Source: an uncultured Alphaproteobacteria bacterium
Lineage (GTDB): Bacteria; Pseudomonadota; Alphaproteobacteria; HIMB59; GCA-002718135
Direction: 5' to 3'
NCBI GenBank assembly: GCA_902602695.1
Contig: CACKRO010000009.1
Coordinates: forward strand, 1-48,052
DNA length: 48,052 nt
Below, one piece after another: positions 44,966 through 48,052 of the stretch; within the stretch, counting starts at the first letter, position 1, and each line of letters opens with the position of its first letter. The position numbers were made by a program, and so were the translations under genes. Under the pieces are notes generated by a model. That model did no database searches. It was not told where the DNA came from and saw only the letters and a program-made list of their open reading frames with translations.

Positions 44966-46402
44966 ATGAAACGTAACAGAAAAGCTAAAATTTTAGCTAC
45001 TTTAGGTCCTGCATCATCAGATAAAAAAATAATAGAAGATTTATTTGTGGCTGGATGTGATGTTTTTAGATTAAATTTTTCACATGGTGATTTAGAAACT
45101 CATAGAAAAAATTATGAAACTATTAGATCTCTTGAAGAAAAACATAATCATGCATCATGCATATTAGCTGACTTACAAGGACCCAAGTTAAGAGTGGGTA
45201 CATTTAAGAATACAAAAGAAAATTTAGTTAAAGGTCAAAATTTTATACTAGATCTTTCAACTGAACCCGGAGATAATAATAGGGTTAACTTTCCCCATGA
45301 AGAAATATATGATTTTTTAACACCTAATACTATTTTATTAGTAAATGATGGAAGGATTAGATTACAAGTTATTGAGCAAAAAAAAGATAGTTTAATAACA
45401 GAAGTTTTAAATGATGCTGAAATCTCAAATAACAAAGGTGTAAATATTCCAGATGTTATTCTTCCAATAGACGCTCTTACCAAAAAAGACAAATCTGATC
45501 TAATGAAGGCATTAGATATGGGCGTTGATTGGGTTGCACTCTCTTTCGTGCAACAAGCAGAGGATATTCTCAAACTAAAAAAAATAATTAATAATAAAGC
45601 ACTCGTGATGGCAAAAATTGAAAAACCTTCAGCAGTAAAAAATATTGATGATATTATAAATGCTGCAGATGGTATTATGATAGCCAGAGGTGATTTGGGT
45701 GTTGAAATGCCAACAGAACAAGTTCCTATTGTTCAAAAAAATATTATAAAGAGATGTAGGCACTTTGGTAAACCAGTTGTTGTTGCTACACAAATGCTTG
45801 AAAGTATGATTGAAAATCTTGTTCCAACTAGAGCTGAAGCATCGGATGTTGCTAATGCTATTTACGACGGAGCAGATGCTGTAATGTTATCTGGTGAATC
45901 TGCTGTTGGAGCACATCCAATAGAAGTAGTAATAACTATGAATAAAATTATAGAAAATGTTGAAAACGATAAAAATAATTATGATTTACGAATTATACAA
46001 GAAAATATTGATGATGTTGATAATACAGATGCAATAACATTAGCAGCGTACTCAATTGCAAAAAAATCAGATGCAAAAGCAATAATTACATTTTCTGTAA
46101 GTGGAAGAACAACGACTAGAATGGCTAGAGAAAGAACGCCAGTTCAAATTGTTGGTTTATCTCCAAATATTAATACTACAAGAAAAATGCAATTATACTG
46201 GGGTGTAAACTCATGTCATACTCAAGAAGATGCTCAAAATGCACAAGATATGGTTAATATTGCATGTTCAATTGCTAAAAATAAAAAATTAGTAAAACCA
46301 GGAGATAACGTGGTTATCTCGGCTGGTGTTCCATTTGGAAGTGCTGGCACCACTAATCTACTTAGATTAGCTGAAATAATTGCTGATAAAGATCTTAAGT
46401 AA
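44966..46402 (+). CDS. pyk: Pyruvate kinase
   Basis: Last step of glycolysis, from phosphoenolpyruvate to pyruvate with ATP formation. The 478-aa enzyme has KILATLGPASSD, FRLNFSHG, LADLQGPKLRVG, the active-site helix AKIEKPSAVKNID, MIARGDLGVEMP and ATQMLESMI. A C-terminal allosteric domain is present (TFSVSGRTTTRMARERTPVQIVGLS). A TATAAT lies only 5 bases before the ATG, so the transcript may be nearly leaderless. With pfkA in the same window it supports Embden-Meyerhof glycolysis. It overlaps opposing aspC by 8 bases. Confidence 0.97.
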   Translation: MKRNRKAKILATLGPASSDKKIIEDLFVAGCDVFRLNFSHGDLETHRKNYETIRSLEEKHNHASCILADLQGPKLRVGTFKNTKENLVKGQNFILDLSTEPGDNNRVNFPHEEIYDFLTPNTILLVNDGRIRLQVIEQKKDSLITEVLNDAEISNNKGVNIPDVILPIDALTKKDKSDLMKALDMGVDWVALSFVQQAEDILKLKKIINNKALVMAKIEKPSAVKNIDDIINAADGIMIARGDLGVEMPTEQVPIVQKNIIKRCRHFGKPVVVATQMLESMIENLVPTRAEASDVANAIYDGADAVMLSGESAVGAHPIEVVITMNKIIENVENDKNNYDLRIIQENIDDVDNTDAITLAAYSIAKKSDAKAIITFSVSGRTTTRMARERTPVQIVGLSPNINTTRKMQLYWGVNSCHTQEDAQNAQDMVNIACSIAKNKKLVKPGDNVVISAGVPFGSAGTTNLLRLAEIIADKDLK

Positions 46403-47597
46403 GCTTATTACAAGCTTCTTTTATTCTGTTGCACGCATCTTCTAGAATTGCATCACTAGTTGCATAAGATAATCTGAAATAAGGCGATAAACCAAATGCT
46501 GCACCATGAACTCCTGCTACGCCTTGATCTTCTAAAAGGTATGTCATGAAATCTTCATCATTGGAAATATATTTTCCATTTGATGTCTGTTTTCCAATTA
46601 TACCCTCACAATTTGGATAAACGTAAAAAGCTCCCTCCGGTTTTTGACATGTAATTCCATCAATATCATTTAATTTATTCAATACTAAATCTCTGCGTTT
46701 CAAAAATTTTTTATTATGATCGTTTATAAAATCCTGTGGACCACTTATTGCTTCAACTGCAGCAGCCATTGTTATTGAAGAAGTTGATGTTGTGCTTTGA
46801 GATTGTATTTTGTTCATAGCAGCAATAATCTCTTTTGGAGCTCCACAATATCCAAGTCTCCATCCTGTCATACAATAAGATTTTGAAACACCGTTTAGTG
46901 TCAAACATCTGTCTTTTAGTGAAGGCTCAATAGAAGCAAGTGTATGAAATTCTACTCCATCGTAAATAATTTTTTCGTATATATCGTCACACATTATAAG
47001 AACATTAGGATAATTTTTTAAGATAAGTGCTAAGTCTTCTAACTCTTTTTTTGAATAAACTGATCCAGTTGGATTACTAGGACTATTTAACATTAACCAT
47101 TTTGTTTTAGAGTTTATATTTTTTTCAAGTTGTTCTGGTGTAATTTTAAAATTCTGTGATTGAGGACACTCAACTATCACGGGCTTCCCTTCTGCTAATA
47201 AAACAATATCTGGATAACTAACCCAAAAAGGAGCTGTTATAATGACTTCATCTCCTGGATTAATTGTTGCCATCATAGCATTATAGATAATGTGTTTACC
47301 TCCTACACCGCATATGATTTCATCTAATTTATAATCAATATTATTATCTTCTCTGAATTTTTTCTGAATTGCTTTTTGTAATTCTGGTGTACCTTTACCT
47401 GGTACATATTTTGTCTTACCCTCTTCCATCGCTTTACTAGCAGCATCTCTTATATTTTTTGGTGTATTAAAATCTGGCTCACCTGCTGCAAGAACAATTA
47501 CATCTTTACCCTCGTCCTTCAAAGCTTTGGCTTTGACATTTATACCTACAGTCATTGAAGGTTTTATTTTACTCAGTCTATCTGCAACAAAATTCAT
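46395..47597 (-). CDS. aspC: Aspartate aminotransferase, class I (Ib type)
   Basis: A PLP-dependent transaminase interconverting aspartate and oxaloacetate with glutamate and 2-oxoglutarate. The 400-aa protein has AAGEPDFNTPKNI, LNSPSNPTGSVY, CDDIYEKIIYDG and the PLP lysine in NGVSKSYCMTGWRLGY (Lys239), with a C-terminal Arg for the substrate carboxylate (FRLSYA). The pattern fits the bacterial Ib group, which may also use prephenate. It is adjacent on the same strand to the TauE gene (start directly at its stop). Confidence 0.93.
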   Translation of the reverse strand: MNFVADRLSKIKPSMTVGINVKAKALKDEGKDVIVLAAGEPDFNTPKNIRDAASKAMEEGKTKYVPGKGTPELQKAIQKKFREDNNIDYKLDEIICGVGGKHIIYNAMMATINPGDEVIITAPFWVSYPDIVLLAEGKPVIVECPQSQNFKITPEQLEKNINSKTKWLMLNSPSNPTGSVYSKKELEDLALILKNYPNVLIMCDDIYEKIIYDGVEFHTLASIEPSLKDRCLTLNGVSKSYCMTGWRLGYCGAPKEIIAAMNKIQSQSTTSTSSITMAAAVEAISGPQDFINDHNKKFLKRRDLVLNKLNDIDGITCQKPEGAFYVYPNCEGIIGKQTSNGKYISNDEDFMTYLLEDQGVAGVHGAAFGLSPYFRLSYATSDAILEDACNRIKEACNKLT

Positions 47598-48052
47598 TTA
47601 AATTATAAAATGTTCAATAATTAGACTAGCACAAGTTAACAACAAAAAAATAGCAAAAATCTTTCTTAATACTAACTTATCTATATTTGATGAAACTTTA
47701 GCACCAATTCCAGCAGTAAATATACTAGTTATCGATATAAAAAAAACTATTATTATATTTACATAACCAAGAGAATAAATGGGAAGTTCATTAATATTTG
47801 ACCCAGTATACATAAATGTAAGTGTTCCTGGAAAAGCAATTAAAAAACCAAAAACAGCAGAGGTACCAACTGCTTCATGAATCTTTTTTGAAAACATTGT
47901 TAAAGTTGGGACACTAAAACTGCCACCACCTATACCAATTGTTGCAGATAAAAAACCAATAGAAGAGCTTATTGCAAAGTTAATTGTATTAGATGATGGT
48001 ACATCCTTACTTACAATTATTGGGTTTTGTTGAAACAGCATATTTAATGAAA
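47598..48052 (-). CDS. TauE/SafE family permease, 5' end cut by window edge
   Basis: The C-terminal half of a TauE/SafE membrane protein, a family linked to export or import of sulfite, sulfoacetate and similar anions. The repeat signature GFLSATIGIGGGSFSVPTL is present, followed by hydrophobic spans (TSAVFGFLIAFPGTLTFMY, YVNIIIVFFISITSIFTAGI) and a C-terminal span. An ATG at 48041 could start a 147-aa protein, but family members are about 250 aa with the glycine motif in both halves, and the frame stays open to the window end, so the gene is most likely truncated here. The stop abuts the aspC start. Confidence 0.83.
   Translation of the reverse strand, partial: SLNMLFQQNPIIVSKDVPSSNTINFAISSSIGFLSATIGIGGGSFSVPTLTMFSKKIHEAVGTSAVFGFLIAFPGTLTFMYTGSNINELPIYSLGYVNIIIVFFISITSIFTAGIGAKVSSNIDKLVLRKIFAIFLLLTCASLIIEHFII

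Noticed and set aside
45235-45573. 112-aa open frame on the minus strand inside pyk
   Set aside because: Antisense shadow of the conserved pyruvate kinase B and barrel domains; no motif or start signal.
47598-48041. TauE/SafE gene as a complete half-size permease starting at 48041
   Set aside because: The frame is open to the window end and the family is normally about twice as long, so edge truncation is the simpler reading.

Overview
The window is a gene-dense, very AT-rich stretch of chromosome. It reads as a streamlined alphaproteobacterium of the free-living marine kind (SAR11-like, or a HIMB59/AEGEAN-169-type lineage); this placement is inferred from gene content and was not tested with a tree. 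Clade markers are DUF4167, DUF1178, DUF1244 next to pyk, COQ9, a class I lysyl-tRNA synthetase, a CobS/CobT pair beside a J-domain protein and BolA, and alphaproteobacterial gene orders (lysC-rodZ-ispG-hisS-prfA-prmC-DUF4167; argJ divergent from secA; aroK-aroB-CNNM-bolA-dnaJ-cobS-cobT). I count 52 protein genes, including one 42-codon gene and two genes cut by the window edges. I see no tRNA, rRNA, insertion sequence, phage gene, CRISPR array or toxin-antitoxin pair, and no stretch above about 100 bases lacks a gene.

Layout. 1-7574: a cut M23 peptidase, then a leftward block of translation and metabolism genes (lysC, rodZ-like, ispG, hisS, prfA, prmC, DUF4167). 7638-11256: ubiG, DUF1178, an unrecognised gene, an NDUFAF5-like methyltransferase and argJ. 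11320-16662: secA, then a leftward trio of a 42-aa membrane peptide, a 586-aa exported protein and accA, coupled by ATGA overlaps. 16763-23206: rightward shikimate genes aroK-aroB, a CNNM/CorC protein, a DnaJ-domain protein and CobS/CobT, with bolA opposed. 23203-30770: a long leftward run of FNR, ferredoxin, MarR, class I lysS, pyrD, a HAD hydrolase, rpmB, a queuosine-precursor transporter and tgt. 30824-34039: rightward ctaA, SDR, DUF6134 protein, SDR. 34036-42766: pfkA, DUF465, coq9, def, rpsU, the three-subunit transhydrogenase (pntAA, pntAB, pntB), a COQ8-like protein and pepF. 42823-48052: a fadD-like acyl-CoA ligase, DUF1244, pyk, aspC and a cut TauE/SafE permease.

Together the genes point to an aerobic ubiquinone-using heterotroph (ubiG, coq9, a COQ8 paralogue, ctaA, proton-pumping transhydrogenase). 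Glycolysis looks like the Embden-Meyerhof type (pfkA plus pyk), with aromatic amino acid, arginine and aspartate-family synthesis, and queuosine salvage suggested by transporter plus tgt. Packing is extreme: all eleven tail-to-tail gene junctions overlap by 4-8 bases or are at most 2 bases apart, and most co-directional neighbours touch or overlap.

I did not find a dramatic new system. The points most worth a second look are an almost perfect operator palindrome at the marR promoter, the overlooked 42-aa gene, the ctaA-SDR-DUF6134-SDR operon whose first SDR lacks the catalytic tyrosine, CobS/CobT without a visible CobN, and a methyltransferase-fold protein with a degraded SAM loop.
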